Positions 27,169 to 35,132 of a DNA stretch of 47,303 bases are shown here, in pieces. The position numbers and the translations under genes were made by a program. The DNA is from Candidatus Cloacimonadota bacterium (GTDB taxonomy: Bacteria; Cloacimonadota; Cloacimonadia; Cloacimonadales; TCS61), in assembly GCA_030621085.1 (NCBI GenBank), contig JAUXIJ010000017.1, positions 1 to 47,303 of the forward strand, given 5' to 3'. The stretch's first letter is position 1; each line of letters opens with the position of its first letter. The notes under the pieces are model-generated. The model was not told where the DNA came from and ran no database searches. It saw nothing but the letters and a program-made list of their open reading frames with translations.

Positions 27169-27214
27169 AGTTAAATCCTCTCCTATATTATTAATTCGCA
27201 ACACAAAAAATTAT

Positions 27215-27232
27215 TTGACTGTTTAAAGTCAA
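27215..27232. promoter_or_regulatory. Palindrome in the divergent chaperone/ptsN promoter region
   Basis: TTGACT-GTTTAA-AGTCAA has perfect 6-bp arms and lies midway between the divergent starts at 27168 and 27286. Each arm reads as a TTGACT -35-like hexamer on its own strand, about 50-60 bases from each ATG. It may be a pair of overlapping -35 elements or an operator. Confidence 0.45.
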
Positions 27233-27285
27233 GGAAATAAATGGAAGAGTTTGAAGGGGGTTTTTAAAAGCTGGAAAGAAGGTTT

Positions 27286-27738
27286 ATGAAAATATTTTCA
27301 CCTGATTTGATAAAGTTGAACTACTTTGCTCTCGATAAAAAGAGCTGTCTATCCGAAATGGTAGAATTTCTGTATGAAAAAGGAGTAATATTATCTCCGG
27401 AAAATTTTCTGAATGAGATTCTGGAACGGGAAAACCTAATGTCCACGGGAATTGGCAGGAAAGTAGCCATTCCTCATGCACGTTCAATGGCTGTAAAAGA
27501 ATTGAAGATCGGTGTATATCTGCTTGACAACGAACTTGATTTTAACTCGATTGACAATGAGCTGGTAAAAGTCATCTTTATGATAGCGGTTCCAGAAATG
27601 ATGAAAAATGAATATATGAAAGTTCTCAGTTCTATTTCCAATTTTTTCCGGAACGAAGAGAATGGTATGCGATTATTAGCTTGTTCTTCACCGGAAGAAG
27701 TATATGAAATATTGAAAGGAATTAGCGATGAAATATAA
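27286..27738 (+). CDS. PTS EIIA protein, PtsN/fructose type
   Basis: 150 aa, matching the EIIA(Fru/Ntr) family that relays phosphate to sugar permeases or regulatory targets. The phospho-acceptor is His64 in 'GIGRKVAIPHARS', and the surrounding 'ILERENLMSTGIG' and 'KVIFMIAVPEM ... MKVLSSISNFFR' are family blocks. No membrane EIIB/EIIC is adjacent, so a regulatory (PtsN-like) rather than sugar-importing role is more likely. It overlaps the next gene by 11 bases, so they are translationally coupled. The start is supported by 'GAAAGAAGG' before the ATG. Confidence 0.85.
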   Translation: MKIFSPDLIKLNYFALDKKSCLSEMVEFLYEKGVILSPENFLNEILERENLMSTGIGRKVAIPHARSMAVKELKIGVYLLDNELDFNSIDNELVKVIFMIAVPEMMKNEYMKVLSSISNFFRNEENGMRLLACSSPEEVYEILKGISDEI

Positions 27739-28672
27739 AGTGATCTTATTAATGCTAGTTATATTCGTAGTAAATACAGCAGCAGAAGATACTGCGGGTA
27801 CTACCGGTTTTACTTTTTTGAAAGTGAACTATTTAGCTCGAGCTGCTGCTATGGGAAATGCATACACCGGGTTAGCTGACGATGCTGGAGCTGTTTTTTT
27901 CAATCCGGCTGGATTGGTGCAGGTAAAATATCCACAGGCTTCCGCCACTTACATGAGTTATTTTGAGGGAATTCAATGTGGTTCCGCTGTCTTCGTGATG
28001 CCCAAGAATGAGAAGCTGGTTTTGGGCTTTTTTGCTAAAGGACTTACAGCTACCGAAGATCGTACTCTGGCTGATGCAGATGGGCATTATGACGGAACGG
28101 ACGGTACTTTCGGTATGTCGAATATTGTGCTGGGAGCTTCTGTGGCACGCTATTTGATCGATATTCTTGATGTAGGGCTGAGTGTAAAATATATCAGGGA
28201 AAGCCTGGATGATAATAATGGTTCCGCAGTTGCTTTCGATGTAGGAATCCTTCATCAGACCACCAATGAAAATCTGAAATTAGGCATAACATTCAGAAAT
28301 TTCGGAAAACAACTTTCCTATTATACCGAAAGTGAATATGAAGAAAATCTGCCACGGACGGTGACAGCCGGATTCAATTATCATCCCAACGAAAAACTGT
28401 ACGTCACACTGGATATCCATAAACCTCTCGATTATGATTTTTCTGGCAGAATAGGCTGCGAATATCAACTGCATGAAATGTTAGCTTTAAGAGCAGGATA
28501 CAAAACCAATGCTTCCGACTGGAAAGCCGGCGGAGATTATAATGCCTTCTCCGGTATGTCTTTTGGAACGGGTTTCAACCTGGATAACTACAATCTGAAA
28601 ATTGATTATGCCATTGTTTCTTACGGTGATCTGGGCTTTGTAAACCAGGTGACGATTAATTATTTATTTTAA
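27728..28672 (+). CDS. PorV-like outer-membrane barrel protein
   Basis: 314 aa with signal peptide (1-18, NTAAED). The hallmark 'LARAAAMGNAYTGLADDAGAVFFNPAGLV' (about 36-64) is the PorV/UPF0164 family signature, followed by 'TYMSYFEGIQCGSAVFVMP', 'VSVKYIRE' and repeated barrel strands ending in 'VNQVTINYLF', a terminal aromatic suitable for BAM recognition. It is shorter than PorV proper but belongs to the same barrel group. It overlaps the ptsN-like gene (11 bases), so its production may follow that gene. A role in type IX secretion or in lipid/LPS handling is inferred. Confidence 0.8.
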   Translation: MKYKVILLMLVIFVVNTAAEDTAGTTGFTFLKVNYLARAAAMGNAYTGLADDAGAVFFNPAGLVQVKYPQASATYMSYFEGIQCGSAVFVMPKNEKLVLGFFAKGLTATEDRTLADADGHYDGTDGTFGMSNIVLGASVARYLIDILDVGLSVKYIRESLDDNNGSAVAFDVGILHQTTNENLKLGITFRNFGKQLSYYTESEYEENLPRTVTAGFNYHPNEKLYVTLDIHKPLDYDFSGRIGCEYQLHEMLALRAGYKTNASDWKAGGDYNAFSGMSFGTGFNLDNYNLKIDYAIVSYGDLGFVNQVTINYLF

Positions 28673-28709
28673 TGTTCAGTATTATACAACTGAATTAATA
28701 AATTTGATG

Positions 28710-28738
28710 ATAGCGGTCTCAGTTTTGGTGACCGCTAT
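28710..28738 (+). terminator. Hairpin after the PorV-like gene
   Basis: ATAGCGGTC ... GACCGCTAT has 9-bp arms and an 11-base loop, 38 bases past the stop at 28672. The tail 'TGTTATTTC' is only moderately T-rich. It may be a terminator, or an attenuator ahead of glyS. Confidence 0.5.
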
Positions 28739-28818
28739 TGTTATTTCAAATTGAGAAAAAAGGTTAGACATAAAAAAAAGATTTTTGAAAGTTGTACAAA
28801 ATTTATTTCGGAGTAAAG

Positions 28819-30915
28819 ATGCCGAAGAAAGATTTTCTTTTTGAAATTGGAGTAGAAGAAATACCTGCCGGTTATATCGCAGGAGCCATCAATAAATTAG
28901 TTTCATATTTCGAGTCTGGCTTGAAAGAAACCAAACTTGATTTTGAGGAAATTATTCCATATTCAACTCCACGCCGCCTGGCAATAAAAATAACCTCTTT
29001 GCAAACCCAACAAAAAGATGAGATTGTAGAAAAAGTGGGACCTGCCAAAGCTGTAGCTTACAATGAAAAAGGAAATCTGACAAAAGCTGCACTTGGATTT
29101 CTGAAAAGTGCAAATGCAACTCTCAAAGATATCTATATAAAATCAACTCCTAAAGGCGATAAAATCTCTATAAAAAAAGAAATTAAGGGAAAAGAAACAA
29201 CAGAAATTTTAACTCAAATTATTAAAGAAGTTGTTCCAAAAATTCCTTTCCCGAAATCGATGAAATGGGGAAGCAGGAGATTTTCTTTTGCCAGACCCAT
29301 CCGCTGGTTGCTTGTATTGTTTGGAGATAAAATTATTGAACTTGAAATTGAAGGAATAAAATCGGGAAATATATCTTACGGAAACCGCTTCCAGAAACTG
29401 GAAAATCCGGTTGAAATTAACAATATAAATGAATATGAAAAAAAACTGGAAAGTGTTTTCGTGATACCGGATAGAAATGAACGAAAAGCAAAAATCGAAA
29501 AGCAATTGCATACTCTTTTCATAAATAATGATGAAGAAATTATCCTTAATAAGAACCTGCTTGAAACTGTGATTGACCTTGTTGAATATCCAACTGCTAT
29601 AGTCGCAAAATTTGACCGAAAATATCTTGAATTGCCTGAATTGGTAGTAACCTCAACTTTATCTGAACATCAGAAGTATTTCGCTATTCACGATGGAAAA
29701 AACAACTTAGTTAATAAATTTGCTTTCGTGTCAAATAGAGATTCGAAATATTCAAATTTGATAAGAAGTGGAAACGAAAAAGTTATAAAAGCACGTCTGG
29801 AAGATGCAGAATTTTATTATAAAGAAGATACAAAACAACCTTTAGAGAATTATGTTCCAAAATTAAAGAATGTAACATTTCAGGAAAAACTGGGAACTCT
29901 TTATGAAAAAACTGAAAGAATAAAAAAACTCACTGAGTATTTGTGTACTGAATTGAATTTAGATAAAACGATAAAAGATAATTCTATCCGAGCTGCTTAT
30001 TTGTGTAAAGCAGACCTGGTCACAATGATGCTGGGAGAAAAAGAGTATACAAAACTGCAAGGGTATATCGGTCATCGATACGCTCTTGAAAGTGGAGAAA
30101 AACCTGATGTTGCTAAGGCAATTGAAGAACATTACAAAAATGGTAGTTATTATAAAAGTTTATCAGAAGTAGGTGCCATTGTAGCTATTGCGGATAAGAT
30201 GGATACAGTGTGTGGTATTATCGGGGTGGGAATGATCCCGACCGGTTCCAAAGATCCTTTTGCACTTAGAAGAGCAGGTAATGGAATTGTGCAAATTATA
30301 GCAAACCAGAATTTTGAGATTAACATTCATAAATTGATAGATGAAGCTTTTGAATTTCTTGAGGATAAACTTACAAGGTCTGACAATAACAAAGATATAG
30401 TTTACGACTTTTTCAAGCGGCGTGTAAACTGGCTTCTTAAACAAAGAGGAATCGATTACGATGTTATCGAAAGTGTAATGCACATTGATCATTCCAATAT
30501 CCCTGATCTTGTACATCGTGCTGAAGCACTCAAGAATTTTTTACAAAGAGAAGATTTTATAAAACTAGTTCTTGGGTTTAAACGAGTATCTAATATTATT
30601 GCAGAAACTAAGAATCTGGGAGAAATTAATCCAAAACTTATGTGTGAAAATACGGAAAAATTACTATACGAAAGATATTTGATTTTAGTAGAAAAAATAA
30701 AAAGTCTTCTTCCCAAAAAAGAATATGAAAAGATTCTTGAAGAATTGGTTATTTATGGATCAACTATCGATAAATTCTTTGATGATGTGCTGGTGAATAC
30801 TGAAGATATAAAGTTAAGACAAAACAGATATAATTTATTAAATAGTATCAGAGAACTATTCTTGCAGGTAGCAGATATTTCCAAGATCGTTGTGGAAGGC
30901 GAAAATAATAAATAA
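28819..30915 (+). CDS. glyS: Glycyl-tRNA synthetase beta subunit
   Basis: 698 aa from ATG at 28819, with GGAG six bases upstream; the longer reading from TTG at 28792 has no SD. GlyS binds tRNA(Gly) and works with GlyQ in an alpha2beta2 enzyme. Recognised segments are 'DFLFEIGVEEIPAGYI', 'STPRRLAIKI', 'FPKSMKWG', 'EHQKYFAIHD', 'YKEDTKQPLENY', 'LGYIGHRYAL'-like 'LQGYIGHRYALESGE' and the C-terminal DALR-like anticodon domain. The alpha-subunit gene glyQ is not adjacent, although it usually precedes glyS. It begins a likely operon with aspC, the small membrane gene and the kinase. Confidence 0.95.
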   Translation: MPKKDFLFEIGVEEIPAGYIAGAINKLVSYFESGLKETKLDFEEIIPYSTPRRLAIKITSLQTQQKDEIVEKVGPAKAVAYNEKGNLTKAALGFLKSANATLKDIYIKSTPKGDKISIKKEIKGKETTEILTQIIKEVVPKIPFPKSMKWGSRRFSFARPIRWLLVLFGDKIIELEIEGIKSGNISYGNRFQKLENPVEINNINEYEKKLESVFVIPDRNERKAKIEKQLHTLFINNDEEIILNKNLLETVIDLVEYPTAIVAKFDRKYLELPELVVTSTLSEHQKYFAIHDGKNNLVNKFAFVSNRDSKYSNLIRSGNEKVIKARLEDAEFYYKEDTKQPLENYVPKLKNVTFQEKLGTLYEKTERIKKLTEYLCTELNLDKTIKDNSIRAAYLCKADLVTMMLGEKEYTKLQGYIGHRYALESGEKPDVAKAIEEHYKNGSYYKSLSEVGAIVAIADKMDTVCGIIGVGMIPTGSKDPFALRRAGNGIVQIIANQNFEINIHKLIDEAFEFLEDKLTRSDNNKDIVYDFFKRRVNWLLKQRGIDYDVIESVMHIDHSNIPDLVHRAEALKNFLQREDFIKLVLGFKRVSNIIAETKNLGEINPKLMCENTEKLLYERYLILVEKIKSLLPKKEYEKILEELVIYGSTIDKFFDDVLVNTEDIKLRQNRYNLLNSIRELFLQVADISKIVVEGENNK

Positions 30916-30924
30916 GAGGAACAA

Positions 30925-32136
30925 ATGACAATTCAAATTTCAAAGAGGGCAAAAACAATAAAACCTTCACCAACTCTCACAGTTTCAGCGCTGGCAAAGC
31001 AGATGAAAGCGGAGGGGATAGATGTAATAAATTTTGGTGTGGGCGAACCGGATTTCAATACACCGGAATATATCAAAGACGAAGCCAAGAAGGCTATTGA
31101 TGAGAATTTTACACGTTATACGAATACTTCCGGTATTATCGAATTGCGGAAAGCAATTTCAAATAAATTGAAACGAGATAATGATCTTGATTGCAATCCC
31201 AATGACATCTTGGTTTCACCGGGAGCTAAAGCTTCCATCGTGTTTGTTTTAATGACGGTTTGTGATTCTCTTGATGAGGTTCTTATTCCTTCTCCTTATT
31301 GGGTGAGTTATACTTCCCAGGTGGAAATGGTGGACGCTTTACCCGTATTGCTTCCTACAAACATGTCTTCAAATTTTAAAATAACTGCCAAACAACTTGA
31401 AGAGGCAATACTTTCTCTCAACAGACCCAAAGTGCTTATCCTGAATTCTCCTAATAATCCAACGGGTTCTGTTTATGGTAAAAAGGAACTGGAAGAAATT
31501 GCACAAGTCTGCTTGAAATATAATATTCTGGTCATTTCCGATGAGATCTATGAAAAGCTTATTTACGACGGTGTTAAACATGTTTCTATCGCTTCACTTT
31601 CACCCGAAATTCGCGAACAGACTATTCTGATAAATGGTGTTTCCAAAGCTTATGCTATGACCGGATGGAGACTTGGTTATGCAGCCGGTCCCACCGATAT
31701 AATCAAGAATGCCAGCAGGATACAAAGTCACACCACATCCTGCGTAAATTCGATTACGCAAAAAGCCGCAGTTGTTGCTTTAGACAAATGTGAAGAAAGT
31801 ATCTTTATCATGCGGGAAGAATTTCAGAAAAGAAGGAACTTCCTGGTAGAGGAACTGAGAAATATTCCGAATGTGAAATGTAACATGCCCCAGGGTGCTT
31901 TTTATGCCATGCCCAATGTTCCCTATTATTTGCATAACAACAAAAAAGGCATTACAAATTCAATTGAATTTTGTGAATTTTTACTTAAAAAATATAAGAT
32001 TGCGATTGTACCGGGTTCTGCTTTCGGAGCGGATGAATTTGTAAGATTTTCTTATGCCACAGATATGAAAAGCATAAAAGAAGGATTGAAAAGATTTAAA
32101 GAAGGTTTATTAGAAAGTATTTCCCATGGTTTATAA
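30925..32136 (+). CDS. aspC: Class I pyridoxal-phosphate aminotransferase (aspartate type)
   Basis: 403 aa. It transfers an amino group between aspartate (or a similar amino acid) and 2-oxoglutarate. Landmarks of the subgroup Ig aspartate aminotransferases are 'INFGVGEPDFNTP', 'YTNTSGIIELRKA', 'LVSPGAKASI', 'IPSPYWVSYTSQ', 'LNSPNNPTG', 'VISDEIYEKL', the PLP lysine Lys241 in 'NGVSKAYAMTGWRLGYAAGP', and 'RFSYATD' with the carboxylate-binding Arg. The start lies 9 bases past glyS with 'AGAGGAAC' before the ATG. The precise amino-donor specificity is not readable from the sequence. Confidence 0.92.
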   Translation: MTIQISKRAKTIKPSPTLTVSALAKQMKAEGIDVINFGVGEPDFNTPEYIKDEAKKAIDENFTRYTNTSGIIELRKAISNKLKRDNDLDCNPNDILVSPGAKASIVFVLMTVCDSLDEVLIPSPYWVSYTSQVEMVDALPVLLPTNMSSNFKITAKQLEEAILSLNRPKVLILNSPNNPTGSVYGKKELEEIAQVCLKYNILVISDEIYEKLIYDGVKHVSIASLSPEIREQTILINGVSKAYAMTGWRLGYAAGPTDIIKNASRIQSHTTSCVNSITQKAAVVALDKCEESIFIMREEFQKRRNFLVEELRNIPNVKCNMPQGAFYAMPNVPYYLHNNKKGITNSIEFCEFLLKKYKIAIVPGSAFGADEFVRFSYATDMKSIKEGLKRFKEGLLESISHGL

Positions 32137-32157
32137 ATAATTCCCGGGAGTATGAAA

Positions 32158-32364
32158 ATGAGTGATTTAAAAGAGGAATTTACAAGACGACGAGAGGAAA
32201 GAAGAAGGTACAGGAGCAATACCTGGACAAATTTTTTCATCAGGATATTAGCTCTGATCTTTGTAATTTTAGTTATTCGTCATTTTGGCAAAAGAGCTCA
32301 GGAATTGAAAAACTCCAATTCTTATTCTCAACCGGATACAGTAGAAATTCAAAAAAGGTATTAA
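32158..32364 (+). CDS. Small basic single-pass membrane protein
   Basis: 68 aa if started at the second ATG (32158), where GGGAG has proper spacing; the first ATG at 32152 follows it too closely. The N-terminal half is strongly basic (RRREERRRYRSNT) and a single membrane helix follows (FFIRILALIFVILVI), so the N-terminus is probably cytoplasmic. The rest is short and polar. No family was recognised. It lies between aspC and the kinase and its stop overlaps the kinase start (TAATG), which supports real translation. Confidence 0.7.
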   Translation: MSDLKEEFTRRREERRRYRSNTWTNFFIRILALIFVILVIRHFGKRAQELKNSNSYSQPDTVEIQKRY

Positions 32365-33260
32365 TGGGTCTTGTAATTGTAGGATCAATTGCATTTGATG
32401 GAGTTAAAACACCCTACGGTGAAGTTGATAAAGTTTTGGGTGGTTCAGCAATTTATGCTTCAATGGCAAGTAAACATTTCTGTAAAACACATATCGTGGG
32501 AATTGTAGGTGAAGATTTTTCCAAATGTCATTTTGATATGTTACAGAAGAACAATATCGGGTATGAAGGATTAGAAGTCGTTCCCGGTAAAACATTCTAC
32601 TGGAAAGGTGTTTACAATGATTTAAACCGGGCAGAGACGCTGGATACACAACTGAATGTGTTTGCAAATTTTGATCCCAGGATACCAAGTGATTATAGAA
32701 AATGCGAATATCTTTTCCTAGGGAATATAGATCCTGATCTGCAACTTAGGGTACTTGATCAAATGGATAATACGAAGATAACAGCCTGCGATACTATGAA
32801 TTTCTGGATCGAAGGAAAAAGAGAAAAATTACTGGAAGTTATCAGTAAAATTGATATCCTGTTTATTAATGATGATGAAGTAAAAATGCTTACAGGCGAG
32901 AATAATATTTTCGTAGCTGCCGAAGCTGCCGGGAAATTAGGTCCGCAACTTATTATAGTAAAGCGTGGAGAATATGGTTCTATGGCAGCTGCAAAAGATT
33001 TTATTTTTTTTGCACCGGTATATCCTGTAAAGAATGTAATCGATCCCACCGGAGCAGGTGACAGCTTTGCTGGTGGATTTATGGGGTATCTATCTGCACA
33101 GAAGAACTATAACAAAACATCTATAAAAAATGCCATAATATACGGAACAGTTATGGCGTCGTTCAGTATTGAATCTTTCAGTCTGGATAAATTAAGAGAG
33201 ATTGATTTGAAAAATATCGAAGCAAGAAAAGAGAGTGTTATAAAAAATATAAAAATCTAA
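32364..33260 (+). CDS. PfkB-family carbohydrate/nucleoside kinase
   Basis: 298 aa, about the family length. It phosphorylates a small hydroxyl-bearing substrate using ATP. The N-terminal glycine pair 'LGGSAIYASMASKHF' and the C-terminal signature 'VIDPTGAGDSFAGGFMGYL' (226-244), with the catalytic Asp233, are clear. 'GVYNDLNRAETLDTQLNVF' (about 82-100) replaces the usual lid region. The opening 'VIVGSIAFDGVKTPYGE' resembles the adenosine-kinase-like sugar kinases. Its start overlaps the stop of the preceding small gene. The substrate is not deducible. Confidence 0.9.
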   Translation: MGLVIVGSIAFDGVKTPYGEVDKVLGGSAIYASMASKHFCKTHIVGIVGEDFSKCHFDMLQKNNIGYEGLEVVPGKTFYWKGVYNDLNRAETLDTQLNVFANFDPRIPSDYRKCEYLFLGNIDPDLQLRVLDQMDNTKITACDTMNFWIEGKREKLLEVISKIDILFINDDEVKMLTGENNIFVAAEAAGKLGPQLIIVKRGEYGSMAAAKDFIFFAPVYPVKNVIDPTGAGDSFAGGFMGYLSAQKNYNKTSIKNAIIYGTVMASFSIESFSLDKLREIDLKNIEARKESVIKNIKI

Positions 33261-33273
33261 AAAAGGAGAGCTA

Positions 33274-33957
33274 ATGAAACAGAATTTTGAGATTAGAAAA
33301 GCTGCCAGGGAAACATTGGCAGGTAATTAGGGAAATGCAATCGTTGCTGTACTTATTTATATGGGGATCGTTTCAGTTGTAGCGTCCATTCCGGGTTTGG
33401 GACAGATTGCGATTATTGCCATTATGGGACCACTCATGTATGGATTCTTACTTTTCTTTGTGAAACTCGTACGAAAAAATACTACTGATTTTAATTTCAT
33501 TTTCAAGGCTTTCAATTTCTCTGGTCCAAATTTGGGGCTTTTTGGAAGAAGTCTGGGTTTATATTGGCTGATGAACCTGTATGTTTTCTTGTGGAGTTTA
33601 CTACTTATAATTCCCGGCATTATTGCTGCATACGGTTACAGTATGGCTTTCTTCCTGTTTATAGATGATCCTGAGATTGGAATTTCGGAAGCACTTCGTA
33701 AAAGTAAGGAAATGATGTACGGGTACAAAAGTAAATTATTTATGCTCAATTTGAGCTTCATCGGTTGGATGTTCCTGAGCGTATTATCTTTTGGTATCGG
33801 CTTTCTCTGGCTTCAACCATATATGATGACTTCTCTGATTCTATTTTATGAAGACCTTAAAAAAGAACGTGGAACAAATACAGAAACAGATCAAAAAAAT
33901 GATGAAAAATCAGATGAAACAGAACCTATAAAAATCGGTGGCGTAGTTGCTGAGTAA
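33274..33957 (+). pseudogene. DUF975-like multi-pass membrane protein, interrupted by an in-frame TAG
   Basis: ATG at 33274 with AGGAGAG just upstream opens 'MKQNFEIRKAARETLAGN', then TAG at 33328-33330, then in the same frame 'GNAIVAVLIYMGIVSVVAS' and the rest up to 33957. The family motif at this point is 'GNWG', so a TGG (Trp) to TAG change fits a single substitution. The remainder is intact: four or more membrane helices, 'LMYGFLLFFVKLVR' and 'ALRKSKEMMYGYKSKL', and an acidic tail. TAG ends other genes in this window (39532, 39949, 44762), so it is a true stop here. Internal restart at 33361 would need no SD and would lose the first motif. It could also be a base-calling error. It follows the kinase by 13 bases. 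Confidence 0.75.
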
Positions 33958-33976
33958 AAAAACCGATTACGGTAAT

Positions 33977-34030
33977 ATTGCGGAATTGATCCTGCAGAAT
34001 GCGGGATTTATTCCGCAATTTGTATTTATT
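33977..34030 (+). terminator. Long terminator hairpin after the DUF975-like gene
   Basis: An outer stem ATTGCGGAAT (33977-33986) / ATTCCGCAAT (34010-34019) encloses an inner stem ATCCTGCA/TGCGGGAT with loop GAA. The single U.G pair of the inner stem holds only in plus-strand RNA. TTTGTATTTATT follows. It ends the glyS to DUF975 transcript. Confidence 0.75.
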
Positions 34031-34100
34031 TGCATTTAAAATGATTGTGGAAAAAAACTTGAAGATTTTTTTGTATCGGTGTAATTATTTGGAATTAATG

Positions 34101-34120
34101 AATATATAATAATATATAAT
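34101..34120 (+). promoter_or_regulatory. Tandem AATATATAAT pair, candidate -10 region
   Basis: Two identical copies of the ten-base unit AATATATAAT are adjacent at 34101-34110 and 34111-34120, about 95 bases upstream of the gene at 34213. Each includes TATAAT. No matching -35 was obvious. Confidence 0.4.
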
Positions 34121-34137
34121 AAAACAAATTGTTTTAT
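34119..34137. promoter_or_regulatory. Perfect 19-bp palindrome (candidate operator)
   Basis: ATAAAACAA-A-TTGTTTTAT has 9-bp arms about a single central base and overlaps the end of the tandem TATAAT units, a position where a bound dimeric repressor would block transcription. No regulator gene is nearby. Confidence 0.5.
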
Positions 34138-34212
34138 ATTTTCAATATCATAAAAGGAATGCGAATTGCATTTTAAATGATTCGGAAAAGATTTTTAAGG
34201 AGTATATGAAGG

Positions 34213-35034
34213 ATGAAGTGGAGGATTTTAAGCACTGGTAAAATGTCACCTGCCATGAATATGGCGATCGATGAAACTATTTTCATCGGTGTGAAGGGAA
34301 AGCGCTCATTGCCTACAATACGTTTTTACGGGTGGGATCCTCCTGCAGTCTCATTTGGTTATAACCAGGAATTCTCTAAAGAGATCGATTTAAAGGCATT
34401 AAAAAAATTCGGTTTTGGATATGTTCGCCGTCCCACTGGAGGTAGAACTGTTCTACATAATGAAGAAGTAACTTATTCTGTTATAGCTCCAATTTCCGAA
34501 AACTTAAATGGTAATATTCTGGAGTCGTATTCCGAGATCAGCCGAGCACTTGCACAAGGATTAAAAAACCTGGGGATAGAAGTAGAATTTGAAAAGTGTA
34601 AACTTTCTTCCCATCATCAAAGACAAGCAGTAAATCCGTGTTTCTCCAGTAGTTCCAGATTCGAGTTAAATTATCAGAAAAAAAAGATAGTGGGAAGCGC
34701 CCAGGTTCGAAAAGATAACACTCTCTTACAACACGGATCGATCCTGTTACAAAAAAATCAAAGTAAATTAGCGTATGTTATACCGAACCTGAATGATGAG
34801 CAACACAAGAAATTAGCAGTATATCTTTCAAAAAAAACTATAGCTATCAATGAAATATTGAATGAATCTGTGAATTTCGATGATGCTGTTTCAGCATTGA
34901 TAAATGGTTTTAAAATGACCTGGCAAACTGATGAATTTATTGAGAGTGAAGATATTGAAAAATGGGAGAAGGAGAAAGCAGAATTTCTGGCAAGTACTAA
35001 ATACTTGACAGTTGAGTGGGATAAAAGAAATTAA
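34213..35034 (+). CDS. Lipoate-protein ligase / biotin-lipoate transferase family protein
   Basis: 273 aa, in the LplA/LipM size range. It attaches lipoyl or octanoyl groups to the lysine of 2-oxoacid dehydrogenase or glycine-cleavage proteins. 'RRPTGGRTVLHNEEVTYSV' (72-90) is the family's binding block, and 'KKKIVGSAQVRKDNTLLQHGSILL' (156-179, stated as key residues Lys158, Gly161, His174) contains the invariant lysine. 'NPCFSSSSRFE' with Cys143 resembles octanoyltransferases of the LipM type, so transferase rather than ligase activity is possible. A tiny frame at 34206 in front of the start is considered chance. It stands alone with its own promoter-like region. Confidence 0.85.
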   Translation: MKWRILSTGKMSPAMNMAIDETIFIGVKGKRSLPTIRFYGWDPPAVSFGYNQEFSKEIDLKALKKFGFGYVRRPTGGRTVLHNEEVTYSVIAPISENLNGNILESYSEISRALAQGLKNLGIEVEFEKCKLSSHHQRQAVNPCFSSSSRFELNYQKKKIVGSAQVRKDNTLLQHGSILLQKNQSKLAYVIPNLNDEQHKKLAVYLSKKTIAINEILNESVNFDDAVSALINGFKMTWQTDEFIESEDIEKWEKEKAEFLASTKYLTVEWDKRN

Positions 35035-35065
35035 GAATGAGAAAATAGATTTAGCTAAAAAAAAA

Positions 35066-35071
35066 TTGACA
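35066..35071 (+). promoter_or_regulatory. TTGACA box upstream of the TonB-receptor cluster
   Basis: A perfect TTGACA lies 62 bases before the ATG at 35133. No TATAAT-like hexamer occurs at 16-18 bases beyond it. The same box recurs at a similar distance before several minus-strand genes in this window. Confidence 0.4.
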
Positions 35072-35132
35072 TGAATTTTCTCGATATTGTTTTTGTTCGA
35101 TGTAAAAATATAAACCATAGGGGGAGAAATTG

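Larger units (their letters stand above)
34030..34190. repeat. Imperfect direct repeats flanking an AT-rich regulatory-looking stretch
   Basis: TTGCATTTAAAATGATTGTG... at 34030-34054 and TTGCATTTTAAATGATTCGG... at 34166-34190 are about 25 bases each, differing by one substitution and a small indel, both followed by GGAAAA and later GATTTTT. They flank the promoter-like region of the lipoate ligase gene. Confidence 0.5.

Noticed and set aside
33328..33330. General reassignment of TAG to an amino acid
   Set aside because: TAG ends the exbD copies (39534, 39951) and the PorV-like gene (44764) at sensible positions, so it works as a stop.
34206..34241. 11-codon frame with a good SD overlapping the lipoate ligase start
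   Set aside because: Too short to support, and no attenuator structure or conserved residue pattern follows it.
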